NCBI GenBank assembly: GCA_018268085.1
Contig: JAFDXE010000007.1
Span: 79,462 to 143,461, forward strand
Direction of reading: 5' to 3'
DNA length: 64,000 bases
Origin: Bacteroidota bacterium
GTDB taxonomy: Bacteria > Bacteroidota > Bacteroidia > Chitinophagales > Chitinophagaceae
The notes below the pieces were generated by a model, which was not told the origin of the DNA, did not search any database, and saw only the letters and a program-made list of their open reading frames with translations. Of this stretch, positions 27,814-37,369 are shown piece after piece. A program made the position numbers and the translations under genes. How positions within the stretch are numbered: the first letter of the stretch is position 1; each line of letters starts with the position of its first letter.

Positions 27814-29460
27814 TTATCCGTTCATGGATGTAAGGAATTCTACATTGTCTTTTGTGCCTTTCATATTCTTCAGCAAAGTGTTGATTGCTTCTTCAGGATT
27901 CATATCTGCCATGTGTTTACGAAGGATCCACATGCGGCCGAGTGTGTCTTTATCCAGTAACAGGTCGTCGCGGCGTGTTGAAGAAGAAACGATATCAATT
28001 GCCGGGTAAATGCGTCGGTTCGACAATTTACGTTCGAGCTGCAACTCCATATTACCGGTTCCTTTAAATTCTTCGAAAATCACTTCATCCATTTTACTTC
28101 CTGTTTCTACAAGGGCTGTTGCAATGATGGTAAGTGAACCGCCATTTTCTATTTTACGGGCAGCACCGAAAAACTGTTTTGGTTTCTGCATCGCATTGGC
28201 TTCCACACCACCCGATAGTACTTTACCGGATGAAGGCGCAACCGTATTGTGTGCTCTTGCCAAACGTGTGATGGAATCCAGCAATATCACCACATCATGT
28301 CCGCATTCTACCAGCCGTTTTGCTTTTTGTAAAGCGATGGTACTTACTTTCACGTGCTTCTCTGCCGGTTCATCGAATGTGGAAGCGATCACTTCTGCCC
28401 GTACGCTTCTTTCCATATCGGTTACCTCTTCCGGCCTTTCATCTACCAGTACAACCATCAGGTAACATTCCGGGTGGTTTTCGGCGATTGCATTGGCCAG
28501 CTCTTTCAGCAACATTGTTTTACCGGTTTTCGGCTGTGCAACGATCAGTCCACGCTGTCCTTTACCAATGGGTGTGAACAGGTCCATGATACGAGTGCTG
28601 TAATTATCTGCTTTTGTGGTAAGATTTAATTTTTCGAAAGGGAATAACGGTGTCAGGTAGTCGAAGGGAACACGGTCTCTTACTTCTTCGGGGCTTTTAC
28701 CATTGATCGTTTCTACTTTTAATAAGGCAAAGTATTTTTCTCCTTCTTTGGGCGGACGAACAGAGCCGTACACCGTATCGCCGGTTTTTAGTCCGAATAA
28801 TTTTATCTGTGAAGGAGAAACATAGATATCATCCGGTGAGGAAAGATAGTTATAGTCGCTGCTGCGTAAGAAACCATATCCGTCGGGCATCATTTCCAGT
28901 ACGCCTTCGCCGAGTACAACACCATCAAATTCGATATTAAATGCAGGAGGTTCTTTTTTAAATTGCTGGTAAGGGCGATTATCTTTTCCCGTAACTACCG
29001 GTTCTTCAATTGTTACTTCCGGTTGCTGAATATCTTCTTCATGCAACATTTGTGCAATAGCCGGCGGAATGGTTGTTTCAGAATCTGATATCGGCAGGAT
29101 CTCTCCTTCTTCATCGGTGTCTGCTGAATCGTCCATATCAGATTTATATTTTTTCATCGGAACTTTCTTCTCCGGTTCCGCTTTTCTCGCCCTGTTAGGG
29201 TGTATGTCTTTTTTTGTTTCTTCTTTTTCTGTAGCAGCTTCTTTAGGAGTGGCGCCTGCTTCTGATTTCAAAATTCTTTTGCGCTTTGGTTTTTCACCAC
29301 CAGGCGTTTTACTGTCTGATTTCATATTGGTTTGTTTGTCCAGGATGGTTTTGATAAGGTCCTGTTTCGTGAGTTTTTTGGGATTTGGAATATCTAATTC
29401 TTCTGCGATATCCAGCAATTCCGGAACGAGCAGGTCGTTCAGTTGCGATAGGTTGTACAT
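27814..29460 (-). CDS. rho: Transcription termination factor Rho
   Basis: A 548-residue Rho, longer than the 420 residues of E. coli. The N-terminal Rho_N domain ([20 protein letters not shown]) is followed by a charged, low-complexity insert of about 110 residues (rich in Lys, Glu, Pro), typical of Rho in Bacteroidota and Actinobacteria. The RNA-binding cold-shock-like domain contains G-Y-G-F-L-R-S and the motor domain has Walker [16 protein letters not shown], and the Q-loop segment. It is a hexameric RNA translocase that terminates transcription. It is transcribed alone, with an intrinsic terminator downstream. Confidence 0.96.
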   Translation of the reverse strand: MYNLSQLNDLLVPELLDIAEELDIPNPKKLTKQDLIKTILDKQTNMKSDSKTPGGEKPKRKRILKSEAGATPKEAATEKEETKKDIHPNRARKAEPEKKVPMKKYKSDMDDSADTDEEGEILPISDSETTIPPAIAQMLHEEDIQQPEVTIEEPVVTGKDNRPYQQFKKEPPAFNIEFDGVVLGEGVLEMMPDGYGFLRSSDYNYLSSPDDIYVSPSQIKLFGLKTGDTVYGSVRPPKEGEKYFALLKVETINGKSPEEVRDRVPFDYLTPLFPFEKLNLTTKADNYSTRIMDLFTPIGKGQRGLIVAQPKTGKTMLLKELANAIAENHPECYLMVVLVDERPEEVTDMERSVRAEVIASTFDEPAEKHVKVSTIALQKAKRLVECGHDVVILLDSITRLARAHNTVAPSSGKVLSGGVEANAMQKPKQFFGAARKIENGGSLTIIATALVETGSKMDEVIFEEFKGTGNMELQLERKLSNRRIYPAIDIVSSSTRRDDLLLDKDTLGRMWILRKHMADMNPEEAINTLLKNMKGTKDNVEFLTSMNG

Positions 29461-29677
29461 AAAATATAAGCAAATGCGTTTTTCAAAAATTCCGCTCTAA
29501 ATGATGTGATTACTGTAGTTGAAAATTAATGCTGATGGAAGAGACTGTATTACTGAAGCAATTAGATAAGGGTTATCTACCCAGCCGTTTCCGTTGCAAT
29601 AATACACAGATTTTGGTAAATAAAAGAATTTTTCTTGCCGGGTGCTTTTCATCATACACCTGTTCAATTCTCCTCTG

Positions 29678-30625
29678 TTAATCCAATATATCATCAATGG
29701 AAGCAACCTGTTTTTTGCCGGATGCTTTCATAAATGGCGGTACAATTCCGGTAATGGAAGCATACAGGTTATCCAGTAATTTTTTTCTTGGAAAATTTTT
29801 CATTGTTACCAGGCTTACTTCCCTCACTGGTTTTGGGTCAGCAAACTGCTGCAGTTGTTGTTGCTGTGCCGGTTTTAATAATAAGGTTGCCAGGTAGGGA
29901 ACAATGGTGATGCCGTGGCTGTTGTCTACAAGATTGATCAGTGTTTCAATACTTCCGGCTTCATAATGCAATTTATCTGAATGAATATCTTTCTTTTTCA
30001 GTTCGCATAAATTAAACACCTGGTTGCGCATACAATGTCCTTCTTCAAGTAACCAGAGCTGATTCAGGTCAATTTCCTTTGGAAGCAACAGTTTATTTTT
30101 TTTCTGTTTCCCGGTTGATCCGTATGCATAAAACTCTTCATAATATAATACACGTTCTTCCAGTGTATGATCGGATAAAGGCGTTGCGAGCAATCCCACA
30201 TCCAGTTCACCGCTTTTTAATTTGCTGATGATATCGCCGGTAAGCATTTCCTTAATATATACTTTCAGATCGGGATAGGCTTCGGTAAACTTCATTAAAA
30301 ACATCGGCAGCAGATACGGTGCAATGGTTGGTATAACGCCGAGGTGCAATTCACCGGCTGTTTCCACTTTCAGGTGCATGGCATATTCCTTCAGCGATTC
30401 GGCTTTTAACAACAGCTCTTTTGCCCTTTCTATTACTTCTGCTCCTTCTTTGGTTGGTTGAACAGGCTTTTTATTGCGGTCGAATATTTTTAATTCCAGC
30501 TCTTCTTCCAGTTTTTGAATCATCATGCTAAGGGTTGGTTGTGTAACATAGCAATGCTCCGCCGCCTTGGCAAAATGACGGTATTTGTCTACCGCAATTA
30601 CATATTCCAGTTGCTGAAGATTCAT
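29678..30625 (-). CDS. oxyR: OxyR-type LysR peroxide sensor/regulator
   Basis: A 315-residue LysR-family regulator. The N-terminal helix-turn-helix is M-N-L-Q-Q-L-E-Y-V to about residue 60. In the sensor domain C198 and C207 lie in G-H-C-M-R-N-Q-V-F-N-L-C, the same spacing as the redox pair C199/C208 of E. coli OxyR, so it should form a disulphide with hydrogen peroxide. It lies divergent from alkB. A perfect TATCTTTG element (30637-30644) ends 11 bases before the ATG. Targets such as catalase or peroxiredoxin are not in this window. Confidence 0.92.
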   Translation of the reverse strand: MNLQQLEYVIAVDKYRHFAKAAEHCYVTQPTLSMMIQKLEEELELKIFDRNKKPVQPTKEGAEVIERAKELLLKAESLKEYAMHLKVETAGELHLGVIPTIAPYLLPMFLMKFTEAYPDLKVYIKEMLTGDIISKLKSGELDVGLLATPLSDHTLEERVLYYEEFYAYGSTGKQKKNKLLLPKEIDLNQLWLLEEGHCMRNQVFNLCELKKKDIHSDKLHYEAGSIETLINLVDNSHGITIVPYLATLLLKPAQQQQLQQFADPKPVREVSLVTMKNFPRKKLLDNLYASITGIVPPFMKASGKKQVASIDDILD

Positions 30626-30636
30626 GTGTGTGGCTA

Positions 30637-30644
30637 CAAAGATA
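30637..30644 (-). promoter_or_regulatory. -7 promoter element (TATCTTTG) of oxyR
   Basis: A perfect TAnnTTTG on the minus strand that ends 11 bases before the oxyR ATG. No TTG lies at the usual distance, as expected for a promoter needing an activator, but this may also be chance. Confidence 0.45.
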
Positions 30645-30829
30645 TCGGCTATTCAACCATAATACTATGCTACTGCTATGATACATATCAGTTATTTACC
30701 ATACACGATCATTACCTCCGCTAACTTCAACTATTGCCGCGGCGGGTATCCTGTGCTGTTATATTGATGAATGTGCAGCGAATGATTATGCTTCCATTTA
30801 CCGAAATTGCAGTTAAAGTTGTAAAGGAT

Positions 30830-31438
30830 ATGAACCTGTTTAGTGAACATGCCGATGCCGGTTTCAACCTACTGCCTGCAGATGGCATTGTTAACTATTA
30901 CGGCGCCGTGTGCAGCCGGCAACAGGCAGATCATTATTTTAAAACGCTGCTCAATACCATTGAATGGAAAAATGATGAGGCGTTTATTTTCGGCAAACAT
31001 TACATTACCAAAAGAAAAGTAGCCTGGTATGCCGATCGTTCGATTGAATACAGTTATTCAAACATTACCAGGTCTTCTTTACCATGGACTGCAACCTTAC
31101 TTGAACTAAAAAAAATAGCGGAGGAAAAAACAATGGAAACATACAATTCCTGCCTCCTGAATTTATACCATACCGGCGATGAAGGAATGGCCTGGCATAG
31201 CGACGATGAACCTTCTCTTGAACCACACGGCGCCATTGCATCGCTTAGTTTTGGTGCCGAAAGAATTTTTAAGTTCAAACACAAGCAAACCAACGAAGTG
31301 GTTTCAACATTTCTCGAACATGGAAGTTTACTGGTAATGAAAGGCGCCACACAGGAAAACTGGCTGCATCGTCTTCCTAAAACAACTAAAGTAAATTCAC
31401 CAAGAATAAATCTTACTTTCAGGAAGATGCTGAGCTGA
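30830..31438 (+). CDS. alkB: AlkB-type 2-oxoglutarate-dependent dioxygenase
   Basis: A 202-residue AlkB homologue. The iron ligands are H123 and D125 (W-H-S-D-D-E) and H180 (L-H-R-L-P); 2-oxoglutarate is held by the Arg of N-S-P-R-I-N-L-T-F-R. The N-terminal N-Y-Y-G and the N-x-Y/C-L-x-N-L-Y-H motif fit direct DNA or RNA dealkylation. The start is uncertain: ATGs at 30767, 30782 and 30788 are in frame, but the family usually begins with a short M-x-L-F segment, which favours 30830. It is divergent from oxyR, so the two promoters share about 200 bases. Confidence 0.9.
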   Translation: MNLFSEHADAGFNLLPADGIVNYYGAVCSRQQADHYFKTLLNTIEWKNDEAFIFGKHYITKRKVAWYADRSIEYSYSNITRSSLPWTATLLELKKIAEEKTMETYNSCLLNLYHTGDEGMAWHSDDEPSLEPHGAIASLSFGAERIFKFKHKQTNEVVSTFLEHGSLLVMKGATQENWLHRLPKTTKVNSPRINLTFRKMLS

Positions 31439-31518
31439 AAACAATTTGCTGCACTGTTGTATTTGCATTTTACCGGCATTCAACAGCAAGTTTTTATAGT
31501 ACTCTGAGACTGAATTTT

Positions 31519-31526
31519 TATCTTTG
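31519..31526 (+). promoter_or_regulatory. -7 promoter element (TATCTTTG) of asnS
   Basis: A perfect TAnnTTTG ending 18 bases before the asnS ATG. A clear TTG is missing at the -33 position. Confidence 0.45.
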
Positions 31527-31544
31527 CCCACTTAAAATACAGGT

Positions 31545-32987
31545 ATGTTTAATAAAAGAATTAAAGTAAAGGAATTGTTGCTGTCGGATAAAACGAACTA
31601 TGAAGCAACCGTAATGGGATGGGTGCGTACCTTCCGCAACAACCAGTTTATTGCGTTGAACGATGGCAGTACCAATAATAATATACAGGTGGTGGCAGAG
31701 TTGGGAAAATTTGATGATGCCATACTCAAAAGAATTACCACCGGCGCCTGTATTAAGGCTACCGGCGAAATAATTGCTTCGTTGGGCAAGGGGCAAAAAG
31801 TAGAACTAAAAGCAACTTCCATAGAAATTCTGGGCGACAGCGATGCAGAGAAATTTCCACTGCAACCTAAAAAGCACAGTCTTGAATTTTTACGTGAGAT
31901 CGCACACATGCGCTTTCGCACCAACACATTCGGCGCTGTATTTCGTGTTAGACACACGCTGGCCTTTGCCGTGCATAAATTTTTTCACGATCGTGGCTTT
32001 GTGTATATGCATACGCCCATCATTACAGCCAGCGATGCAGAAGGTGCCGGTGAGATGTTCCGGGTAACCACATTGCCATTGGATGGTACGGCACCAAAAC
32101 TTGAAGACGGCAGCATCAATTTCAAAGAAGATTTTTTTGGAAGAAGTACCAACCTTACGGTGAGCGGACAACTCGAAGGTGAATTAGCGGCTATGGCTTT
32201 CAGTGATATCTACACTTTTGGGCCAACCTTTCGTGCAGAAAACAGCAATACCACCAGGCACCTGGCTGAATTCTGGATGATAGAACCGGAAGTAGCTTTC
32301 AATGATCTTGAAGACAACATGAATCTTGCAGAAGATTTTATAAAATTTATTATCCGCTTTGCTATAGACAATAACAAGGAAGATCTTGAATTCCTTGCAC
32401 AAAGACTGGAAGAAGAAGAAAAACAAAAACCACAGGCAGAAAGAAGTGAAATGGGCCTGATGGAAAAACTGTTGTTTGTTGTAAACAACGATTTTGAAAG
32501 ACTTACTTATACTGAGGCTATCGACATACTGAAAGAAAGCAATCACAATAAGAAAAAGAAATTCCAGTACATCGTAGATAAATGGGGTGTTGATCTTCAA
32601 AGCGAACACGAGCGTTACCTGGTAGAAAAACATTTTAAGAAACCGGTGATTCTTACCAATTATCCGAAAGAAATAAAAGCATTTTATATGCGGCAGAATG
32701 ATGATGGTAAAACGGTGGCTGCCATGGATATACTGGCTCCCGGTATTGGCGAAATCGTTGGTGGTTCGCAGCGGGAAGAACGCCAGGATAAATTATTGGA
32801 GAGAATGAAGGAAATACACATTCCTGCTGAAGAATTAGATTGGTACTTAGATACCAGGAGATTTGGCGCCTGCCCACATGCCGGCTTTGGTTTGGGCTTT
32901 GAAAGGCTGGTGCAGTTTGTAACCGGGATGACAAACATTCGGGATGTAATACCATTCCCCCGTTACCCGAAAAGCGCATCGTTTTAA
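31545..32987 (+). CDS. asnS: Asparaginyl-tRNA synthetase
   Basis: A 480-residue class IIb synthetase. The N-terminal OB-fold anticodon domain (residues 15-110, [20 protein letters not shown]) is followed by the catalytic core: motif 1 near H-M-R-F-R-T, the A-E-G-A-G-E-M-F segment, motif 2 [12 protein letters not shown], and motif 3 G-F-G-L-G-F-E-R-L. The combination with F-M-I-E-P-E/W-M-I-E-P-E is that of AsnS rather than AspS. A charged insert lies between motifs 2 and 3, as usual for AsnS. It charges tRNA-Asn, so the organism has direct asparagine charging. Confidence 0.96.
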   Translation: MFNKRIKVKELLLSDKTNYEATVMGWVRTFRNNQFIALNDGSTNNNIQVVAELGKFDDAILKRITTGACIKATGEIIASLGKGQKVELKATSIEILGDSDAEKFPLQPKKHSLEFLREIAHMRFRTNTFGAVFRVRHTLAFAVHKFFHDRGFVYMHTPIITASDAEGAGEMFRVTTLPLDGTAPKLEDGSINFKEDFFGRSTNLTVSGQLEGELAAMAFSDIYTFGPTFRAENSNTTRHLAEFWMIEPEVAFNDLEDNMNLAEDFIKFIIRFAIDNNKEDLEFLAQRLEEEEKQKPQAERSEMGLMEKLLFVVNNDFERLTYTEAIDILKESNHNKKKKFQYIVDKWGVDLQSEHERYLVEKHFKKPVILTNYPKEIKAFYMRQNDDGKTVAAMDILAPGIGEIVGGSQREERQDKLLERMKEIHIPAEELDWYLDTRRFGACPHAGFGLGFERLVQFVTGMTNIRDVIPFPRYPKSASF

Positions 32988-33000
32988 ATTCATTGATCAG

Positions 33001-33034
33001 TGTTTGGTGTTAATGATTGTGTTAACACCAAACA
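33001..33034. terminator. 13-bp hairpin between convergent asnS and response regulator genes
   Basis: TGTTTGGTGTTAA and TTAACACCAAACA pair perfectly over 13 bp around an 8-base loop. It fits between two convergent stops (32987 and 33035). Neither side has a clear T-run, so it may act as an end-protecting hairpin or a weak bidirectional terminator. Confidence 0.5.
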
Positions 33035-33781
33035 TTAATATTCCGCCATTCGTTTTAAGAAATCGTCTTTCCTTCTCGTAGATACTTCCAGTTCTGTACC
33101 GTCGTTTAAAATCACAGAACCCCCTTTTCCTTTATTATAACTTTTAATGTAGGCCAGGTTTATCAGTTCGGAATTGTGTACACGGAAAAAATTGTGTTCG
33201 GTTAACAGTTCTTCAAATTCTTTCAGCGTTTTGGCCACAACAATTTTCTGTTTGTCGCTTTTAAAAATGGTGGTATAGTTAATATCGCTGTGGCAGCGAA
33301 CAATCTCATCAATATCCAGGAAGATAAGTTCATTCCCAGACGGAATGGTTATCTTTTTCTTTTTGGATTGCGTGTTGCGGTTGTGTTCTATTACAGCGGC
33401 CATTGCTTTCGTATCGGTTATGGAAGTATGATTTAATTTAGCAATCGCTTCTTTCAGATCATCTTCATCAATTGGCTTAAGTAAATAACCGATGGCGCTG
33501 AACTTAATGGCCTGTATGGCAAATTTGTCGTAGGCGGTAGTAAAGATCACTTTAAAGTTTACGTCTCCGCATTCCCGCAGTAAGTCGAAACCCGTGCGGT
33601 CGTGTATCTGTACGTCAAGAAAAATCAGTTCCGGATTTTGATCTTTTATCAAACGAATGCCATCCTTCACTGTTTGTGCCGCACCTGCGATATGAATTTC
33701 TGATGCATGATTATTTGCAAGCAGGTTGTTCAGCCTGTCGATACAATGTTGTTCGTCATCTACTATAATTGCCCTGATCAT
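33035..33781 (-). CDS. LytTR-type response regulator
   Basis: A 248-residue response regulator. The receiver domain has acidic D8 and D9 and the phosphorylated D56 (I-F-L-D-V-Q), with the conserved Lys in Y-L-L-K-P-I-D. The C-terminal LytTR DNA-binding domain covers about 145-245 (R-V-H-N-S-E-L-I-N-L-A-Y-I). Its start overlaps the stop of the histidine kinase gene by four bases (ATGA), so the two are translationally coupled and form a two-component system. Targets are unknown; no LytTR operator pair was recognised. Confidence 0.94.
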   Translation of the reverse strand: MIRAIIVDDEQHCIDRLNNLLANNHASEIHIAGAAQTVKDGIRLIKDQNPELIFLDVQIHDRTGFDLLRECGDVNFKVIFTTAYDKFAIQAIKFSAIGYLLKPIDEDDLKEAIAKLNHTSITDTKAMAAVIEHNRNTQSKKKKITIPSGNELIFLDIDEIVRCHSDINYTTIFKSDKQKIVVAKTLKEFEELLTEHNFFRVHNSELINLAYIKSYNKGKGGSVILNDGTELEVSTRRKDDFLKRMAEY

Positions 33782-35775
33782 ATTTCGTTGCTTGTAATTA
33801 ATGGAAGGGTTACTGTTACTCTTAGTCCCGGTTCAAGATCTGTGAAAGTTATACCGGCGTTTGCATTTTTGGTTTTATTTAAAACATCAATTCGTGCCTG
33901 TGTAATTTTCATTCCCAGTGATGATTTTCCTGTAGTGGTTGTATTGTTTTTTTCTGCCGATTTTTTTCTGCCCACGCCATCGTCTTCTACAATACAATGC
34001 ATCCGTTCGCCGGCTTCTTTTTGAATACGAATAGTTATTTTTCCATTGCCTTCTTTACCGGCAATGCCATGCCATATTGCATTTTCTACAAATGGTTGTA
34101 ATATCAATGGCGGAACCAATGTTGTTTCCGGGTTTATGGTTTCATCAACGATTATTGAATGGGTAAACTTATGTTTCATCCGCAACGATTCGAGCATCAT
34201 ATATAATTCAAGTGCCCTCAGATCATCTTTTAACGGAATTTCTTTTTTCTCTGAGTTCTCCAGGATCAGCCGCATCAGTTTTGCAAATTTTGAAAGATAG
34301 CGATCTGCCTCCGGAATGTTATTCTTCGAAATATAATCACTGATAGAATTCAGTGAATTGAAAATAAAATGCGGATTCATTTGTGCCCGAAGTGCTTTCA
34401 TTTCTGTTTCGGTTACTTCAGTTTTAAATTCAGCTTCCTGTTGCTTTTCTACCGCATCTCTTTTTCGTTTGTAAAAAAGAAAGCTGGTGATTGCAGCGAT
34501 AAAGAATATGGCACTTGCAATAATGGTTGCCGTTTTAATGGTGCTTTGTCTTTTTATTTCAGCAGAAGCGGCCAATGCCATTTGTTCATTTTCAGACCTG
34601 ATGGAATCTTCTTTCTTGGAAAAAGCGTAACTCATTTCCAGGGTTGCCACTTCCTGGTTTTTCTCATCATTAAAAATAATGTCTTTAAAAAAAGTGAACT
34701 GTTTGTATGATTCATAGGCTGATTTAAAATTGTTTTGTGCAGAATCAAGTAATGACCGCAGCATCCATACTTCACCCTGGCCGGAAGGATCTTCCATCTC
34801 TAAATACAATGCATAACTTGAATCGAGGTAGTTTTTTGTATAAGCATATCTTTTTGTAAGATCCAGTTTCTTTTCGGAGAAGAAAGTCGGGGTTGCGTGT
34901 AGCATCACATCTGCAATGGATTTATAAATAACAGCAATATGCCTTTTAATACCTGTCTTGCGGTAAAATTCCAATCCCTCCAGTAAATAACCGTAAGCTT
35001 CACTAAAATTTTTTTTCGTTGTTAATGCAATGCCCATGTTGGTTGTATTGCTGGCCACGTTCCGGTTGTACCCTATTCTCCTGCTGATCTCCAGCGCTTT
35101 TTTATAATAATAGAGTGCAGTATCCGACATCAGGATATTGTCGTACAGGTTTCCAAAATTGGTATAGTTGTCGGCAACAGCTTTTTCATCACCGAGTTGT
35201 ATATTGATCTGAATCGCTTTTCGGTAATACTGAATGGCCTTATCATTTTTTTCGAGATTGGCATAACACAAGGCAATGTTGCCATACATTTTTGCCACCT
35301 GTTTTAAGTCGCCCATTTTTTCAAATCCTTTTAAACATTCCCAGTAAAGATCCAGTGCCTTTGAGTAATCAGAAGAACTGTAATACACTACACCCAATCT
35401 TCCCAATACGATGATGCATTCTCTTTCAAAATGATATTGCTTATAAATTGCTCCTGCCTTTTGGTATGTTTTAATTGCGGTGTCGTATTCCCCAATTGCC
35501 CAGTGGTTTAATGCTTTATTCGTTAATGCTTCTGCTTCGTGTTTAGGTACTTTAATTTTTTTAGCGAGCTGCATTTCCTGTTCGGCGTATTTAAATCCCA
35601 AATCGGGATCAATATCACTATAATAAAAGGAGAGGTTACTCAATATGGTAAGTTTCGAGCTGTCGTCGGCCGGGTGGTTCTTTAATGCATTTTCCAAAGA
35701 ATCGATTACCGGTTGCTGACCAAGAACGGGTACCATTAAAAATAATAATACTATAATGAAAAAAGCACCCCGCAT
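33778..35775 (-). CDS. LytS-type histidine kinase with periplasmic TPR domain
   Basis: A 665-residue sensor kinase. A signal peptide (FFIIVLLFLMVPVLGQ) is followed by about seven tetratricopeptide repeats (residues 25-380; e.g. AVADNYTNFGNLYDNILMSD) outside the inner membrane. One transmembrane helix lies near 410-430, then a coiled coil and the His_kinase domain with Q-M-N-P-H-F-I-F-N-S-L, phosphorylated His about 469. The HATPase domain has N-A-I-W-H-G and D-D-G-V-G. The TPR sensor with a LytS kinase is a standard Bacteroidota form. It presumably senses a protein or peptide; the signal is unknown. Confidence 0.93.
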   Translation of the reverse strand: MRGAFFIIVLLFLMVPVLGQQPVIDSLENALKNHPADDSSKLTILSNLSFYYSDIDPDLGFKYAEQEMQLAKKIKVPKHEAEALTNKALNHWAIGEYDTAIKTYQKAGAIYKQYHFERECIIVLGRLGVVYYSSSDYSKALDLYWECLKGFEKMGDLKQVAKMYGNIALCYANLEKNDKAIQYYRKAIQINIQLGDEKAVADNYTNFGNLYDNILMSDTALYYYKKALEISRRIGYNRNVASNTTNMGIALTTKKNFSEAYGYLLEGLEFYRKTGIKRHIAVIYKSIADVMLHATPTFFSEKKLDLTKRYAYTKNYLDSSYALYLEMEDPSGQGEVWMLRSLLDSAQNNFKSAYESYKQFTFFKDIIFNDEKNQEVATLEMSYAFSKKEDSIRSENEQMALAASAEIKRQSTIKTATIIASAIFFIAAITSFLFYKRKRDAVEKQQEAEFKTEVTETEMKALRAQMNPHFIFNSLNSISDYISKNNIPEADRYLSKFAKLMRLILENSEKKEIPLKDDLRALELYMMLESLRMKHKFTHSIIVDETINPETTLVPPLILQPFVENAIWHGIAGKEGNGKITIRIQKEAGERMHCIVEDDGVGRKKSAEKNNTTTTGKSSLGMKITQARIDVLNKTKNANAGITFTDLEPGLRVTVTLPLITSNEI

Positions 35776-35927
35776 ACCTTGTATTTTTTTTAAATATCAA
35801 TATACATCAATATGATTTAAGGAGCCTGATATAACACAAAAAATAATCGAAAGAACACAAATAATAAATGTGGTTTGATTCTCCTGGCAGCGTCGTTTAT
35901 TTTACAACCGGTTAATTTCCATGCAGC

Positions 35928-36236
35928 ATGAAAGCAGCTACCACCATAGTAACGATCCTGTTTTTTATCACAATCCTTTTTGTGATGACGGGTTGTAAAA
36001 AATCGGCGGATACCCGACTGAGCCAGATGGAAACAATTGTTACCAAATGGGAGAACAGGATCGGGGATCGTTCGGTGGAGTTCGACGACCTGGTTATGAT
36101 ACAGGAAGAATTAACGGTGTATGATGTTGATCAGAAAAACTTTGAACACAACTATGGCTCTTTAAATTCTGCAGGACAAACGAGATTAACCGCTATCAGG
36201 AACAGGCTAAAGGCACTGATGCGCAAAAGGAACTGA
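35928..36236 (+). CDS. Small lipoprotein of unknown function
   Basis: A 102-residue protein with a lipoprotein signal peptide (ATTIVTILFFITILFVMTGC), lipobox Cys at 22. The mature part is short, charged and probably helical (MRRMETIV-type heptads, then a basic end LKALMRKRN). It opens a run of four exported proteins on the plus strand (35.9-39.0 kb), the next starting 28 bases later, so they may be co-transcribed. No family recognised. Confidence 0.65.
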   Translation: MKAATTIVTILFFITILFVMTGCKKSADTRLSQMETIVTKWENRIGDRSVEFDDLVMIQEELTVYDVDQKNFEHNYGSLNSAGQTRLTAIRNRLKALMRKRN

Positions 36237-36263
36237 TTATTTTTTACAGTTAATACTATCATC

Positions 36264-37364
36264 ATGAAAAAAAAATTATTGAGTGTACTGTATTGTACAA
36301 CCTGCCTCTTGTTGTTATCCATGGTTAGCCGGGGTAATATCTGGCGGGTAAACAACAACTCCAACTACGACGGTACAAATAATTTCGGGGAAAACTACGG
36401 GGGTACAGCATTACGACCCGTGTACAAACAACTGGGGCAGGCAACTGCGCTGTCAAATACAAAAGTTCAGAACGGGGATACCATTCATCTCGAAGGTAGT
36501 CCGCTTACTTATTCTAATCCAGGCAATATCTCCAAGAATCTGGTTATAATTGGTGCCGGTTATTTTTTATCGGAAAATCCCAATACCTCAAGCGATAATT
36601 ATCCTTCCAGGGTTACCAATATGAACTTTGCTGCCGGCTCTGGCGGAAGTAAAATTATGGGCGTATGGGCAAATATTATAGACGTGTCTACCAGTAACAT
36701 CTCTATCAGCCGGTGCAGGATAGATATACACGCTCAATTGGCCAATGGAATTTCCGATGTATTTATAATAGGTAATTATTTCAGCGACTCTATCGCTCCC
36801 GCTTCATCTTGTATCGTGATGGGCACCACGGGTGCACCTGCCGGATTAATCGTTAAAAACAACATTATTAAAAAGCCGCTCATCTTGCAAAGTGTTTCCG
36901 GGTCGGGAACAATTACCGGTATCATCAGTGATTGTTCAAATAATGTTTTTGATTGCCTGCCGGGTAATAATATCATTTTCGACGTTGCGGAATGTCATAA
37001 TAATATTATCAGGTCTGCAGGTTTAATCGTGCAGGTTTCCACCAGTAATCCTTCTGGCATTTCACATAATTCAAGCAATAATTCCAGCGACTTATTGGGG
37101 GAGGCACTCAATAATAACATACAGGTTGATATGAATACTTTGTTTGTTGCCAATGGTTCGAGCGACGGCAGGTACAAGCTCAACGCCGGATCGGCAGCAG
37201 GAAATGACGGAACAGAAAGAGGCGTTTTCGGAAGTGCGTCTATAGCCAGCCGTTATTCTTTATCCGGACTTGCGCCTATCCCGGTTATCTATAATCTACA
37301 GGCAACCGGAGATGGTGGTCCATCTGGAATTCAGGTAAACATCAATGCAAGAATAATTAATTGA
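36264..37364 (+). CDS. Exported beta-helix-like protein of unknown function
   Basis: A 366-residue protein with a signal peptide (LLSVLYCTTCLLLLSMVSRG). The opening I-W-R-V-N-N-N-S-N-Y-D and the later Asn/Ile/Gly-rich turns (NNIIKKPLILQSVSG) resemble the short right-handed beta-helix proteins exported by Bacteroidota, sometimes called choice-of-anchor proteins. It has no T9SS sorting domain of its own but is followed directly by a T9SS protein, starting five bases after its stop, so they are probably made together and may act on the same surface target. Confidence 0.65.
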   Translation: MKKKLLSVLYCTTCLLLLSMVSRGNIWRVNNNSNYDGTNNFGENYGGTALRPVYKQLGQATALSNTKVQNGDTIHLEGSPLTYSNPGNISKNLVIIGAGYFLSENPNTSSDNYPSRVTNMNFAAGSGGSKIMGVWANIIDVSTSNISISRCRIDIHAQLANGISDVFIIGNYFSDSIAPASSCIVMGTTGAPAGLIVKNNIIKKPLILQSVSGSGTITGIISDCSNNVFDCLPGNNIIFDVAECHNNIIRSAGLIVQVSTSNPSGISHNSSNNSSDLLGEALNNNIQVDMNTLFVANGSSDGRYKLNAGSAAGNDGTERGVFGSASIASRYSLSGLAPIPVIYNLQATGDGGPSGIQVNINARIIN

Positions 37365-37369
37365 AGATT

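Noticed and set aside
28345..28360. Further parS site in rho (TTTCACGTG)
   Set aside because: Only about 10 of 16 positions match and the second half-site is missing; it lies in conserved coding sequence.
29497..29706. 69-codon minus-strand frame between rho and oxyR
   Set aside because: It begins inside oxyR in another frame, has no recognisable fold, and its composition is that of random sequence.
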